From assembly GCA_047618505.1 (NCBI GenBank), contig JBLHLB010000185.1:1-8101 (forward strand): DNA of 8,101 nucleotides. The letters run 5' to 3'. The translations under genes and the position numbers were made by a program. This stretch comes from JBLHLB01 sp047618505. GTDB lineage: Bacteria; Planctomycetota; UBA1135; GCA-002686595. The notes under the pieces were generated by a model. It had not been told where the DNA came from. It did not search any database and was given only the letters and a program-made list of their open reading frames with translations. Positions within the stretch are counted from its first letter, which is position 1. Every line of letters begins with the position of its first letter. This document shows positions 1-7,330 of the stretch, piece by piece.

Positions 1-942
1 GTAGTGCGTCATGTCCTGGGGAACGCGGTACAGGGCGTGGCGCTTCCAGCGGGCACGGGGACACACGGTCGGCGCCTCGCCTTCGCGCGTTGGTTGATGG
101 ATGAGGGAGCCCTGCTGAGTGCGCGGGTCATGGCCAATCGACTATGGCAATTTCACTTCGGGCGTGGGCTGTGCCCATCACCTGGGGACTTTGGCCGCCT
201 CGGGATCCAGCCCACCCATCCATTGCTTCTCGATCATCTCGCCAATCAACTGGTGGAGGACGATTGGTCGCTCAAGTCGATGCACCGCTACATCATGTCC
301 AGTGCGGCCTACCAGCGAGCCTCAGAGGGGCCCGCTGAGGCGAGCGAAAGCGATCCGTTGAACAACTATTTCTGGCGCTTCAACCCCCGTCGTCTCACGG
401 CGGAGGAGTATCGCGATGCGGTTCTCGCGACGAATGGGACCTTGAATAGGGAACTTCACGGCCCGGGTGTTTACCCGCCCATGCCGCAGGAAGCCTTAGC
501 GAGTTCTTCCCGTCCCCAGTCCGCCTGGGGTCGATCCACGGACGAACAGGCCGCGCGTCGTAGCCTCTACATCTTTGTGAAGCGATCACTGCGCATGCCC
601 TTGATGGAGAGCTTCGATCAACCGGACCCGGACTTGCCCTGTCCCGAGCGTTTCCCCACCAACGTCCCCACCCAAGCATTGCTCACCATGAATGGTGACT
701 TCACCGCCAAAGGTGCAGCCGACCTAGCGACACGTCTCCGGAGCGATGAGGGATTCCTCGCGCAGCAGGTGGCCCGTGGAATCTACCTCACAATGGGGCG
801 CGATCCCGGGGCAGATGAAGTCGCACGCAGCCTGGATTTCATTGCTTCGTTGATCGCAGAGCACGCACTGTCCGAAGAGGATGCTCTGCGCTTCTTCTGC
901 CTCAGCCTCTACAACCAGAACGAATTCCTATGGGTCGACTGA
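1..942 (+). CDS. DUF1553 (PSD1-type) protein, 3' part of gene
   Basis: The frame is open from the first base (GTA at 1-3) to the TGA at 940-942, so this is the C-terminal 313 residues of a longer protein. The fragment shows the hallmarks of DUF1553. These are an RRLAFARWL segment (about nt 70-96), RVMANRLWQFHFGRGL (about nt 124-171), then DFGRLG, THPLLLDHLA and WSLKSMHRYIMSSAAYQ. Further on come NNYFWRFNPRRLTAEEYRDA, RRSLYIFVKRSL, a PLMESFDQPDP stretch and VPTQALLTMN. In planctomycetes and relatives, full members are 700-1100 residues, usually with an N-terminal signal peptide, a PSCyt1 cytochrome c domain and DUF1549; those parts would lie upstream of the window. The family is exported, with no firmly established reaction. 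The gene sits 46 nt before the DUF1501 gene, the usual partner, so cotranscription is likely. The GTG at nt 4 is not a credible start because the frame is open upstream and the domain is already under way. Confidence 0.92.
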   Translation, partial: VVRHVLGNAVQGVALPAGTGTHGRRLAFARWLMDEGALLSARVMANRLWQFHFGRGLCPSPGDFGRLGIQPTHPLLLDHLANQLVEDDWSLKSMHRYIMSSAAYQRASEGPAEASESDPLNNYFWRFNPRRLTAEEYRDAVLATNGTLNRELHGPGVYPPMPQEALASSSRPQSAWGRSTDEQAARRSLYIFVKRSLRMPLMESFDQPDPDLPCPERFPTNVPTQALLTMNGDFTAKGAADLATRLRSDEGFLAQQVARGIYLTMGRDPGADEVARSLDFIASLIAEHALSEEDALRFFCLSLYNQNEFLWVD

Positions 943-976
943 ACCCGGAACAGCCCGGAATAGATCGCCACAGGAC

Positions 977-982
977 AAGGAG
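977..982 (+). promoter_or_regulatory. Ribosome binding site fixing the DUF1501 start
   Basis: AAGGAG lies 6 nt before the ATG at 989. It decides between this start and an in-frame ATG at 881, which lies inside the upstream gene and would add 36 residues with no family resemblance ahead of the Tat signal. Confidence 0.75.
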
Positions 983-988
983 CGGACA

Positions 989-2422
989 ATGAACGGACAA
1001 GAATTCAATTCGAGCGGGAGCCTTTCGCGACGCGACCTCATGCGCGGTGCCGCTGGCGGTCTCGGGGCTGTCTCCCTCGGGGGATCACTAACGGCTGGCG
1101 GCATGTCAGATCCCGTCCGCGCAGCCACCGAGGGGCTACTTCGTCGCACAAAGGCGAAGAGTGTCATCTTCCTCTTCATGTACGGCGGGCCGAGTCAGGT
1201 CGATACCTTTGACTACAAGCCGCGGCTCTACGCGCTCGATGGCAAGACAATTGATGTGCCCACCTTCGGACGCGGTGGCAAGAAGAAGGGCGGACGGGTC
1301 GTCGGCCCTAAGTGGCGCTTCCGACCCTATGGCCAGTGCGGAAAGATGGTCTCGGATCTCTTCCCTCACCTTGGCCAACGGGTGGACGACATCGCCTTCC
1401 TGCATTCGATGCATGCGGAGAGCCCGATCCACGGCTCAGCACTGCTCAACATGAACTGCGGGCGGATCATCAGCGGACACCCCAGCCTTGGGGCTTGGAT
1501 CAATTACGGATTGGGCACCGACAACAAAGATCTGCCTGGAAACGTGGTCATGCTGGATGAGTCGGGGGGACCGATCAGCGGTGCTAAGAACTGGACCAGC
1601 GGTTACATGCCCGCGTCCCTCCAGGGCGTCCAAGTGCGCACCGAAGGTGCCCCGATCCTGGCCCTCGAGCCGCCGTCGGACATGCCATCGGAACTCCAGC
1701 GGGACTTCCTCGACCACGTTGGCCAGGAGAACGCTGCCCATGCGCGCATGCGCCGTGGGAATCCCCAGCTCGAAGCGCGCATGTCGCAGATCGAGCTGGC
1801 CTATCGTATGCAATCCGCTGCTCCCGAAGCGGTCGACCTCAACTCGGAATCCCCCCGAACACACGCGCTCTACGGTCTCGACGAACGTCGAACCGCCCCC
1901 TTCGGTCGCAAGTGCCTATTGGCTCGTCGACTGGTGGAGCGCGGAGTGCGCTACATCCAGATCTACAGCGGCGGTGGTCACAATGATGACAACTGGGACG
2001 CACACGGCGATCTAGTGGTCAATCACACCCGACATGCGGGACGCACGGACCGTCCCATCGCCGGCTTGCTGACAGACCTCAAGCAACGCGGGCTGCTGGA
2101 GGAAACCCTGGTGGTTTGGGGTGGTGAATTCGGCCGCCAACCCACCGCGGAATACGCCCAGGGCACGGGCCGGGACCACAACTCCTGGGGCTTCACGATG
2201 TGGATGGCCGGCGGTGGCGTAAAGGGTGGCGTCAGCATCGGTGAAACCGACGAACTCGGCTCCAAGGCCATTGTGGATCGATTCCACGTGAGACGCCTGC
2301 ACGCCACAATCCTGACACTGATGGGGCTCGACCCCAACGGCCTCAGTTACTTCTTCAACGGTCTTGACCAGAAGCTCGTCGGAGTCGAACCGGTGGAGCC
2401 GATCTACAAGGTGATGGCATGA
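989..2422 (+). CDS. DUF1501 family protein with Tat signal
   Basis: This 477-residue protein has the normal length for DUF1501. It opens with a twin-arginine signal (SRRDLM at residues 13-18, then an Ala/Gly/Leu-rich segment and a possible cleavage site near VRA-A at 43-46), so export of the folded protein is predicted. The family core follows: VIFLFMYGGPSQVDTFD (about 59-75), a region with SMHAESPIHGSALLNMNCG, and GGGHNDDNWDAH (328-339). It ends with WGGEFGRQP (377-385) and GRDHNSWGF (about 394-402). DUF1501 is placed in the alkaline phosphatase/sulfatase-like fold group, and the conserved His/Asp/Glu residues (H331, E380, D396, H397) could be metal ligands. No substrate is established, so that role is inference. 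The start at 989 has a strong AAGGAG. The gene is 46 nt after the DUF1553 gene and 46 nt before the cytochrome fusion, consistent with one operon. It seems intact. Confidence 0.93.
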   Translation: MNGQEFNSSGSLSRRDLMRGAAGGLGAVSLGGSLTAGGMSDPVRAATEGLLRRTKAKSVIFLFMYGGPSQVDTFDYKPRLYALDGKTIDVPTFGRGGKKKGGRVVGPKWRFRPYGQCGKMVSDLFPHLGQRVDDIAFLHSMHAESPIHGSALLNMNCGRIISGHPSLGAWINYGLGTDNKDLPGNVVMLDESGGPISGAKNWTSGYMPASLQGVQVRTEGAPILALEPPSDMPSELQRDFLDHVGQENAAHARMRRGNPQLEARMSQIELAYRMQSAAPEAVDLNSESPRTHALYGLDERRTAPFGRKCLLARRLVERGVRYIQIYSGGGHNDDNWDAHGDLVVNHTRHAGRTDRPIAGLLTDLKQRGLLEETLVVWGGEFGRQPTAEYAQGTGRDHNSWGFTMWMAGGGVKGGVSIGETDELGSKAIVDRFHVRRLHATILTLMGLDPNGLSYFFNGLDQKLVGVEPVEPIYKVMA

Positions 2423-2468
2423 TCCGAAGTTTCCTACGAATCCCTGCTACTGAGCGGAGAGCCAAATC

Positions 2469-4280
2469 ATGATGAAAATCCTCGGGGCCCTTGTGCTGCT
2501 GAGTCTTGCCCCTGTTGCAGGTGCTGCAAGTCCTGGCCAACAAGACTCACAAATCTTCATGCGAATGCTGGAGCAGCGCTGTATCAGTTGCCACGGCCCT
2601 GATAAGCGCAAGGGGAAATTGCGACTCGATACCAGCGCGGGAATCGCCTCCGTGATCGAGCCCTACGTCGCCCCGGAGAGCAAACTCTTCCTCTCGATCA
2701 CACGCGCCCATGACGACCTGGATCGCATGCCCGCCGAGGGGGATCCTTGCACAGATGCCGAGATCCTAGCTGTCCTGCATTGGATCAATGCCGGGGCACC
2801 CATGGAGCAGATCGCAGCTCACATTGAAAAACGAAGAGAGGCGAGTTCTAGTAGGGAGTCTGGCTTGGGCGACTTGCGGCTTGCAACAGGGGCCCTCGTC
2901 CGTGAAGTTGCGACGGGGCAACCCGGAGCCACAGGCTTAATGGTGGATTACGCGCGTTGCGACACTGTCCCGAGCGCGGCCGCTCTGGTCGCATTGGCTG
3001 CTAAGGCAAGCGCTTTAGTGGAGCTCTCCTTCGCGGGCCAGCCCATAGGCTCGTCCGCTTTGCAAAACCTGCCGGCCATGCCTGCACTAGAGCGCCTCCA
3101 CCTGGAGCGCACTGGGGTCGACGATGGCGCCTTGGAGCTCCTCGTGGCAAAGGCTCCGGCACTGCGCTACCTGAACTTGCACTCGACCGCAGTGACGGCA
3201 AATGGTCTGGCTGCGCTGACGTCGCTGACGAAGCTTGAGCGGCTGATTCTCTTCGAAACGCCTCTGGGTGAAGAGCAGTTGGCGTCCCTGCGTGCCGCGC
3301 TTCCAGGCGTCGAAGTCAGCGCTGATCTGGCCTTACCGTTGGACCCATTTACCACGGACGGTCCGCGGAAGCTTCTGCTGGCCGACGCCTCCAAGGGACG
3401 CATCGCTCTTCTCCGCGAAATAGGTCTGGGGAAATACGATCTGCTGTGGGAGCACAGCATCAAGCAGATCCATGACCTACACATGCTCGACAACGGTCAC
3501 GTCTTGTTCCAAGAGTCTTGGACTCAGCTTGTGGAAGTCGACATCAGCAGCGGGGAGACCGTGTGGTCCTATGACGCTGCCCAACGCAATCGAGAACAGG
3601 CAGGGGAGCCCGTGGAAGTGCACGCCTTTCAGCGCCTTCCGGGCGGCATCACCATGATTGTGGAGTCAGGGCCCGCGCGCATTATTGAAGTCGACAAGGC
3701 GGGTGAAATCACCTTCTCGTTGGACCTTCAGGTGACGAACCCCAGCGCGCATTCCGACACCCGTCTGGCACGCAAGACCGCGGCAGGGACCTACCTAGTG
3801 GCCCATGAGCGCGATGGCGTGGTGCGGGAATACAACGCTACGGGTGAGGTCATTTGGTCGTTTGCCGTGCCTCTTTTTGAACGGGAGCGCAGTGCAGGTC
3901 ACGGTCCGGATGCCTGGGGAAACCAGTTGTTCTGTGCTCTACGCCTCGCCAGCGGGAACACCATGATTACAACCGGAAACGGGCATGGCTTGCTTGAAGT
4001 TGACCCGAGCGGTCAGATCGTCTGGCATCTGAAGCAGGATGATCTGGAGGGAATTCGACTGGCCTGGGTGACTACGATTCAGGTGCTCTCCAACGGCAAT
4101 CTCATTCTAGGCAACTGTCACGCTGGACCGGACCAACCTCAGTTAATCGAGATCAACCGCGACAAAGAAGTACTGTGGACCTTCCAGGACATGGACCGTT
4201 TCGGGAATTCCCTGTCCAACGCCTGGGTCATAGAGGACGTCTATCGCAACGTTGCACCGGCGAAATCAGACGGGGATTAG
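2469..4280 (+). CDS. Exported cytochrome c (PSCyt1-like) / LRR / beta-propeller fusion
   Basis: This 603-residue protein has three recognisable parts. Residues 1-19 form a Sec signal peptide (hydrophobic GALVLLSLAPVAGA, cleavage probably after AGA). Residues 27-112 form a single-haem cytochrome c domain of the planctomycete PSCyt1 type. CISCH at 38-42 is the haem-binding CxxCH, followed by GPDKRKGKLRLD, and M87 in DRMP is the likely distal ligand before a C-terminal helix ending HWINAGAP. Residues about 157-285 contain several leucine-rich repeats of the LxxLxLxxTxVxxxxL kind. From about 290 to 595 there are about six blade-like repeats such as LDNGHVLF...LVEVD..SGETVW, ASGNTMITTGNGHGLLEVD and LSNGNLILGN, resembling PQQ-like or arylsulfotransferase-type propellers. 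A periplasmic electron-transfer or ligand-sensing role is inference. A GGAGAG at 2456-2461 precedes tandem ATGs at 2469 and 2472, so either could start; the first has the better 7-nt spacing. It is probably the last gene of the operon. No convincing terminator follows. Confidence 0.88.
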   Translation: MMKILGALVLLSLAPVAGAASPGQQDSQIFMRMLEQRCISCHGPDKRKGKLRLDTSAGIASVIEPYVAPESKLFLSITRAHDDLDRMPAEGDPCTDAEILAVLHWINAGAPMEQIAAHIEKRREASSSRESGLGDLRLATGALVREVATGQPGATGLMVDYARCDTVPSAAALVALAAKASALVELSFAGQPIGSSALQNLPAMPALERLHLERTGVDDGALELLVAKAPALRYLNLHSTAVTANGLAALTSLTKLERLILFETPLGEEQLASLRAALPGVEVSADLALPLDPFTTDGPRKLLLADASKGRIALLREIGLGKYDLLWEHSIKQIHDLHMLDNGHVLFQESWTQLVEVDISSGETVWSYDAAQRNREQAGEPVEVHAFQRLPGGITMIVESGPARIIEVDKAGEITFSLDLQVTNPSAHSDTRLARKTAAGTYLVAHERDGVVREYNATGEVIWSFAVPLFERERSAGHGPDAWGNQLFCALRLASGNTMITTGNGHGLLEVDPSGQIVWHLKQDDLEGIRLAWVTTIQVLSNGNLILGNCHAGPDQPQLIEINRDKEVLWTFQDMDRFGNSLSNAWVIEDVYRNVAPAKSDGD

Positions 4281-4429
4281 GGAGCGCTGTGCCTATCGAA
4301 AACCACATCCGTTGCTCCGGTTGACCATCTCGATCAACAGCAGAGTCTACCGTGAAGCCTGTCCGGGGCGTCAGTAGGGGGTCTCTGCGGACAGGGGCGG
4401 GAGGAAAGTGAGTGACGCCGTATCCCCCC
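4281..4429. other. Convergent intergenic stretch, no gene seen
   Basis: This stretch lies between the end of the cytochrome fusion gene and the TPR-like remnant. I see no credible coding frame on either strand. It contains a perfect 8-bp inverted repeat, CCTGTCCG at 4358-4365 and CGGACAGG at 4388-4395, with a 22-nt loop. There is no T-run directly after it, so it is a poor intrinsic terminator. The repeat could be a protein-binding site, the end of a lost element or chance. Confidence 0.4.
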
Positions 4430-4603
4430 TTATAACTTTTTACGCCACTGTGCCGCGGCATCGGGTCGGCCTGTGGCCTCGAAGAGCGCGGCCAGTCGTT
4501 TCGCGATCTTGCTACGCACTTCCTGTTGAGTCGCAACCTCCCAGGCGAGGCGAGCTTGCAGGAAGTGCCAAGGGCACGTGAGATATAGAGGTGGTGAAGT
4601 GGT
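4430..4603 (-). pseudogene. C-terminal remnant resembling a TPR or kinase-TPR protein
   Basis: Reading on from the TAG stop (4604-4606) of the repeat lipoprotein in the same frame, 57 sense codons run to a TAA at 4430-4432. The last 40 or so residues look like a real protein end. They form an amphipathic helix pair with KIAKRLAALFEATGRPD followed by AAAQWRKKL. The pattern LxxLYEATGRPDEAAxWRxxL is typical of the C-terminus of TPR-containing serine/threonine kinases and related TPR proteins in planctomycetes. No ATG and no ribosome site precedes it, and the rest of such a gene is absent, so it is best read as a relic. Its position in frame behind the lipoprotein stop may be coincidence, or may mean the TAG arose in, or at the edge of, a fusion. 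The family assignment rests on a short motif and is tentative. Confidence 0.5.
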
Positions 4604-7105
4604 CTACGCATCCCCCCAGGGAATAAACAGGACGTGACCGCTGACCTTGTCCCCCGATCTCCGCCGCTCGAATAGGCGCCAGAGGAACGAAAAGCGCGAG
4701 TACTCTTCGCCCGTGTCCCACGTGATAAACGGAAACATGTCGCGGTCGGTGCGCTTGCCGACTGTCTTCTGGCGGTACAGGTAGTACAGCAGGCTGAACT
4801 CCGAGTCGTCGCCCTGTTGTTCATAGTCCACCGCGCCCAACAGTGCGTCCCAGCTGCGATCTCCCTGGCGCCGTTCGTAGTCGAAAACGAGGGGATTGAG
4901 AACATGGAAAGAGGAGCCGTCTTCAAACTCCTTGTAGCTGAATACGGAGGTCCAGTCGGTCAGGCTTTCGGATCCGCCCTTCTCCGAGCGATAGCTCAGA
5001 AGAGGCCACATGCGGAAGGTTTCGGTCTGGTTGAAGCCCTCGCGTTTGATTAAGCCGCCCAGACCCCGGGTTTCGAACCAAGTCGGATTGCCGTCCCCGT
5101 CCTTCTTGACGCGCTGTCCGACCAGTGGCCAGAGGTCCCAACGGCTCGAGCGCGGGTTATCCATCTTCGTAAAGAAGGGCGTGATCGCAGTGAAGGTCCC
5201 GTCGCCTGCGATATTGTGCTGATAGAGTGGACCGAGCACGTTCATGAAGGTGGTCCGGCCGTCGGCGTTCCACTTTCGTCCGCCGAGTGGCGTGACGAGT
5301 AGCCTGCTGCCGTCGGTGCGCTTGCTATAGCCGACGAGCGGAGGCGCAATCAGGTACTGAAGCGTTCGATCCTCTCCCCGGGCCCAGAACACTGGACCCG
5401 CATTGTTAAAGCCGGGGCTGAAGTTCGCGATCGGGAACAGGCCACCTGCTTTGAGCTTGCCGACCTCGTCCCTTTTCCACCAGAGGGGGCCTGTGAAGTT
5501 GAGTCCCGAGCTGTAGTGCGCGATCGGGAACAGACCGCCCTGCTTGGTATTGCCTTGCTCATCCCTGGTCCAATAGGCGGGACCAAAATAGTTAAAGCGC
5601 GAGGTGAACTTGGCAATCGGAAACAATCCGCCCGCGTCGATGTCTCCCTGTGCATCTTTCGACCACCAGGCGGGGCCCACGAGTCCGAAGTCAGGGCCGT
5701 CGTAGGCGATCGGAAAGACACCTTTGTGCTCTACCTCTCCGTGGTCATCCTTGAACCAGAAGACCGGGCCGACGTGGTTGAATACCGGGCTGAAGTTCGC
5801 GATGGGGAAGAGACCGCTGAGCTTCGCCTTGCCCTTATCGTTTTTGTACCAGTAGAACAGCGCCGCGTGACTGAAGTGCGGGGTGAGGTCGAACAGCGGG
5901 AACAGCCCGCCTGCCCGCAGCGAACCCGAAGCATCTTTCGTCCACCAGGCGGGTCCGGCCCAGCTCAGGCCCTGGTTCAAGCCGACCACGGGAAATAGCC
6001 CGCTGTGCTTGACCCGGCCCATCTCGTCCTTGTTCCAATACAATGGCCCGGCGTAGTTGAATCCCTTTCCAAAGCGGGCGATAGGGAACAGCCCGCCCGT
6101 CGTGTTCGTGCCGTCCGAATCCCTGTTCCACCAAAAGGGGCCCACGTAGCTGAAGCGGCCACTTAGGGCGAGCAGAGGAAATAGTCCGCCGGCTCCTGTA
6201 TTGCCCTCGCCGTCCTTTACCCAAAAGGCCAGGCCCAGGTAGTTGAGGTTGGGGCCGAAGAATGCGATCGGAAATACGCCTCCACGGGTGAGTGCGCCCA
6301 ACTCGTCATAGGTCAACCAAGCAGGGCCGGCGAACTTGATCTTCTGACCAAGGTGAAGGACTGGAAAGAGCCCAGCACTTGTGACACTTCCAGTTGCGTC
6401 CTTCGACCAATACCCCGGTCCCACCTGGTTGAAGCCAGAGCTGAAATACGCGATCGGAAGGAGACCTCCAGAGGTTACGTCCCCCTCCTTGTCCTTCTTC
6501 CAAAAAGCGAGGCCCGTGAAGCTGAGCTTTGGGCCGAAATGAGCGAGGGGGAACAGTCCGCTGCTGGCGAGGTCGCCTTTGTCGTTCTTGCGCCAGTAGG
6601 CCAGGCCAGCGTAGTTGAATCCGGGCCCCAGCTTGACGACTGGAAACAGTCCACCCCGCTCGAGCTTGCCCTCTTCGTCTTCGCTCCACCAAATTGGACC
6701 AGCATTATTGATCCACCCGCGATTGTAGATCGGAAACAGGCCGCGGTCCTCGCCGAAGCGGTAGGCCAGCAATGAGAGCCAATTGCCGTTCTCTCTGTTC
6801 AGGTAGAGGAGCGGTGGCAGCAGTTCGAATCGCCCGCCGTCACGCGCAACCAAGGGGCGCAGTGCGAAACCCTGGTTGTCTTGGTCGTATAGAGGCCACA
6901 GGACGGCGAGGCGGTCGCCATCCTTGTAGGCGAGGGGCCAGAGGTTGACCCTATCGGCATCGGTAGAACTGGAGGCTAATGGCGAGTTGCGCTTTACCCG
7001 ATCGAGGGAAGTGCAGCTGGCGACGAGCAGGCATGTCAAAAGCAAGCAGAAGCCGCGCGCGCTCACGCAGCTGACTCCGTTATCTGCTGTTACTACGCGG
7101 CCCAT
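4604..7105 (-). CDS. Predicted lipoprotein with about 15 tandem 31-residue aromatic repeats
   Basis: I do not recognise a named family. From the ATG at 7105 the product has 833 residues. A lipoprotein signal is clear: hydrophobic FCLLLTCLLVAS followed by C31 (lipobox LVASC), then SLDRVKR. After a region with short WPL motifs (NLWPLAY, AVLWPLYD) there is a run of tandem units from about residue 122 to 583, with consensus GLFPIAxFxxxFNxxGPxxW then KDxxGxxxxG. The remaining 250 residues again carry aromatic and LWPL/MWPL motifs (DLWPLVGQ, FRMWPLLSY, MFPFITWD, FLWRLFERRR) and end GHVLFIPWGDA. The alternating pattern and the turn-forming D..G suggest an all-beta protein made of hairpins, attached to a membrane by its lipid. 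Outer-membrane location is inference. Two starts are plausible. ATG 7105 has GGAG at 7114-7117. GTG at 7066 also has GGAG (7075-7078) at the same 8-nt spacing and gives a more typical 17-residue lipoprotein signal (820-residue product). The longer open frame up to 7378 is rejected because it reads into a transposase relic. Confidence 0.85.
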   Translation of the reverse strand: MGRVVTADNGVSCVSARGFCLLLTCLLVASCTSLDRVKRNSPLASSSTDADRVNLWPLAYKDGDRLAVLWPLYDQDNQGFALRPLVARDGGRFELLPPLLYLNRENGNWLSLLAYRFGEDRGLFPIYNRGWINNAGPIWWSEDEEGKLERGGLFPVVKLGPGFNYAGLAYWRKNDKGDLASSGLFPLAHFGPKLSFTGLAFWKKDKEGDVTSGGLLPIAYFSSGFNQVGPGYWSKDATGSVTSAGLFPVLHLGQKIKFAGPAWLTYDELGALTRGGVFPIAFFGPNLNYLGLAFWVKDGEGNTGAGGLFPLLALSGRFSYVGPFWWNRDSDGTNTTGGLFPIARFGKGFNYAGPLYWNKDEMGRVKHSGLFPVVGLNQGLSWAGPAWWTKDASGSLRAGGLFPLFDLTPHFSHAALFYWYKNDKGKAKLSGLFPIANFSPVFNHVGPVFWFKDDHGEVEHKGVFPIAYDGPDFGLVGPAWWSKDAQGDIDAGGLFPIAKFTSRFNYFGPAYWTRDEQGNTKQGGLFPIAHYSSGLNFTGPLWWKRDEVGKLKAGGLFPIANFSPGFNNAGPVFWARGEDRTLQYLIAPPLVGYSKRTDGSRLLVTPLGGRKWNADGRTTFMNVLGPLYQHNIAGDGTFTAITPFFTKMDNPRSSRWDLWPLVGQRVKKDGDGNPTWFETRGLGGLIKREGFNQTETFRMWPLLSYRSEKGGSESLTDWTSVFSYKEFEDGSSFHVLNPLVFDYERRQGDRSWDALLGAVDYEQQGDDSEFSLLYYLYRQKTVGKRTDRDMFPFITWDTGEEYSRFSFLWRLFERRRSGDKVSGHVLFIPWGDA
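5357..6742 (-). repeat. Tandem 93-bp coding repeats (31-residue units)
   Basis: Thirteen consecutive units of exactly 31 codons fill 5444-6652 without a single indel. They are preceded by a 30-codon variant (6653-6742) and followed by a decaying copy (about 5357-5443). Each unit begins G-L/V-F/L-P, has F/L-N/S-Y/F and G-P near positions 12-17, W or an aromatic near 19-20, and a KDxxG turn near 22-26. The DNA copies have diverged. Units 10 and 14 are among the closest and share an identical 17-bp stretch at 5787-5803 and 5415-5431, exactly four units (372 bp) apart. The units are fully coding and are not a CRISPR array. Confidence 0.93.
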
Positions 7106-7117
7106 CTGTTGGTCTCC
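7075..7117 (-). promoter_or_regulatory. Two candidate ribosome sites for the repeat lipoprotein
   Basis: On the minus strand GGAG occurs at 7114-7117 (8 nt before ATG 7105) and again at 7075-7078 (8 nt before GTG 7066). The first start gives a 30-residue signal peptide with an unusually long, weakly charged N-region. The second gives MSARG followed directly by the hydrophobic core and lipobox, which fits lipoprotein signals better. The sequence alone does not settle it. Confidence 0.5.
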
Positions 7118-7177
7118 ATCGCTTCGTGATACGGCGGGGCACGGGATTCCACAAGCAGCAAAAAATCCACGTGCAGA

Positions 7178-7330
7178 AAGGGCAGTGGGGATGCCTCTAG
7201 GGGTCAGCCTCTTGGTCGCGGGTCTGGCCGGCATCGCGGGAGTCCGGATAACACCCCTAAACTTCACTGAGCCATGGGGTCGGCCAGAATTGTAGGGGTA
7301 GCGGAGCTGTTCGAGGTGGCTGTCGAGCGT
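7178..7330 (-). pseudogene. C-terminal relic of an integrase-core transposase
   Basis: The minus-strand frame here reads DSHLEQLRYPYNSGRPHGSV, followed by KF, IRTPAMPAR and KRLTPRGI. This matches the usual C-terminal end of DDE integrase-type transposases (IS3/IS481-like): YYNxxRPHGSLKFG, then RTPAMQAGL, then a K/R-RLTFRxIF ending. The match includes the YN..RPH signature. No catalytic D or E region, no start codon with a ribosome site and no terminal inverted repeats could be found, and several consensus positions are changed (GL to RP, FR to PR). It is therefore a decayed fragment of about 50 codons. It happens to be open in the same frame as the lipoprotein downstream, which creates a misleadingly long reading frame up to 7378. 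Confidence 0.68.

Noticed and set aside
881..988. Upstream in-frame ATG at 881 as start of the DUF1501 protein
   Set aside because: It overlaps the DUF1553 gene, adds 36 residues without family resemblance and buries the Tat signal; ATG 989 has a strong AAGGAG at good spacing.
4358..4395. Inverted repeat as an intrinsic terminator for the left operon
   Set aside because: The stem is only 8 bp, the loop is 22 nt and no T-run follows directly on either strand.
4228..4926. Minus-strand frame spanning the convergent intergenic region
   Set aside because: It overlaps both flanking genes in another frame, its composition is rich in Arg, Ser and Thr as expected of a shadow, and it shows no domain motifs.
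5444..6652. CRISPR array
   Set aside because: The 93-bp units are coding throughout, with no short identical repeats separated by unique spacers.
5516..6775. Plus-strand open frames opposite the repeats (for example 5516-5998 and 6353-6775)
   Set aside because: They repeat with the same 93-bp period as the minus-strand gene, are rich in charged low-complexity sequence and lack ribosome sites; they are antisense shadows.
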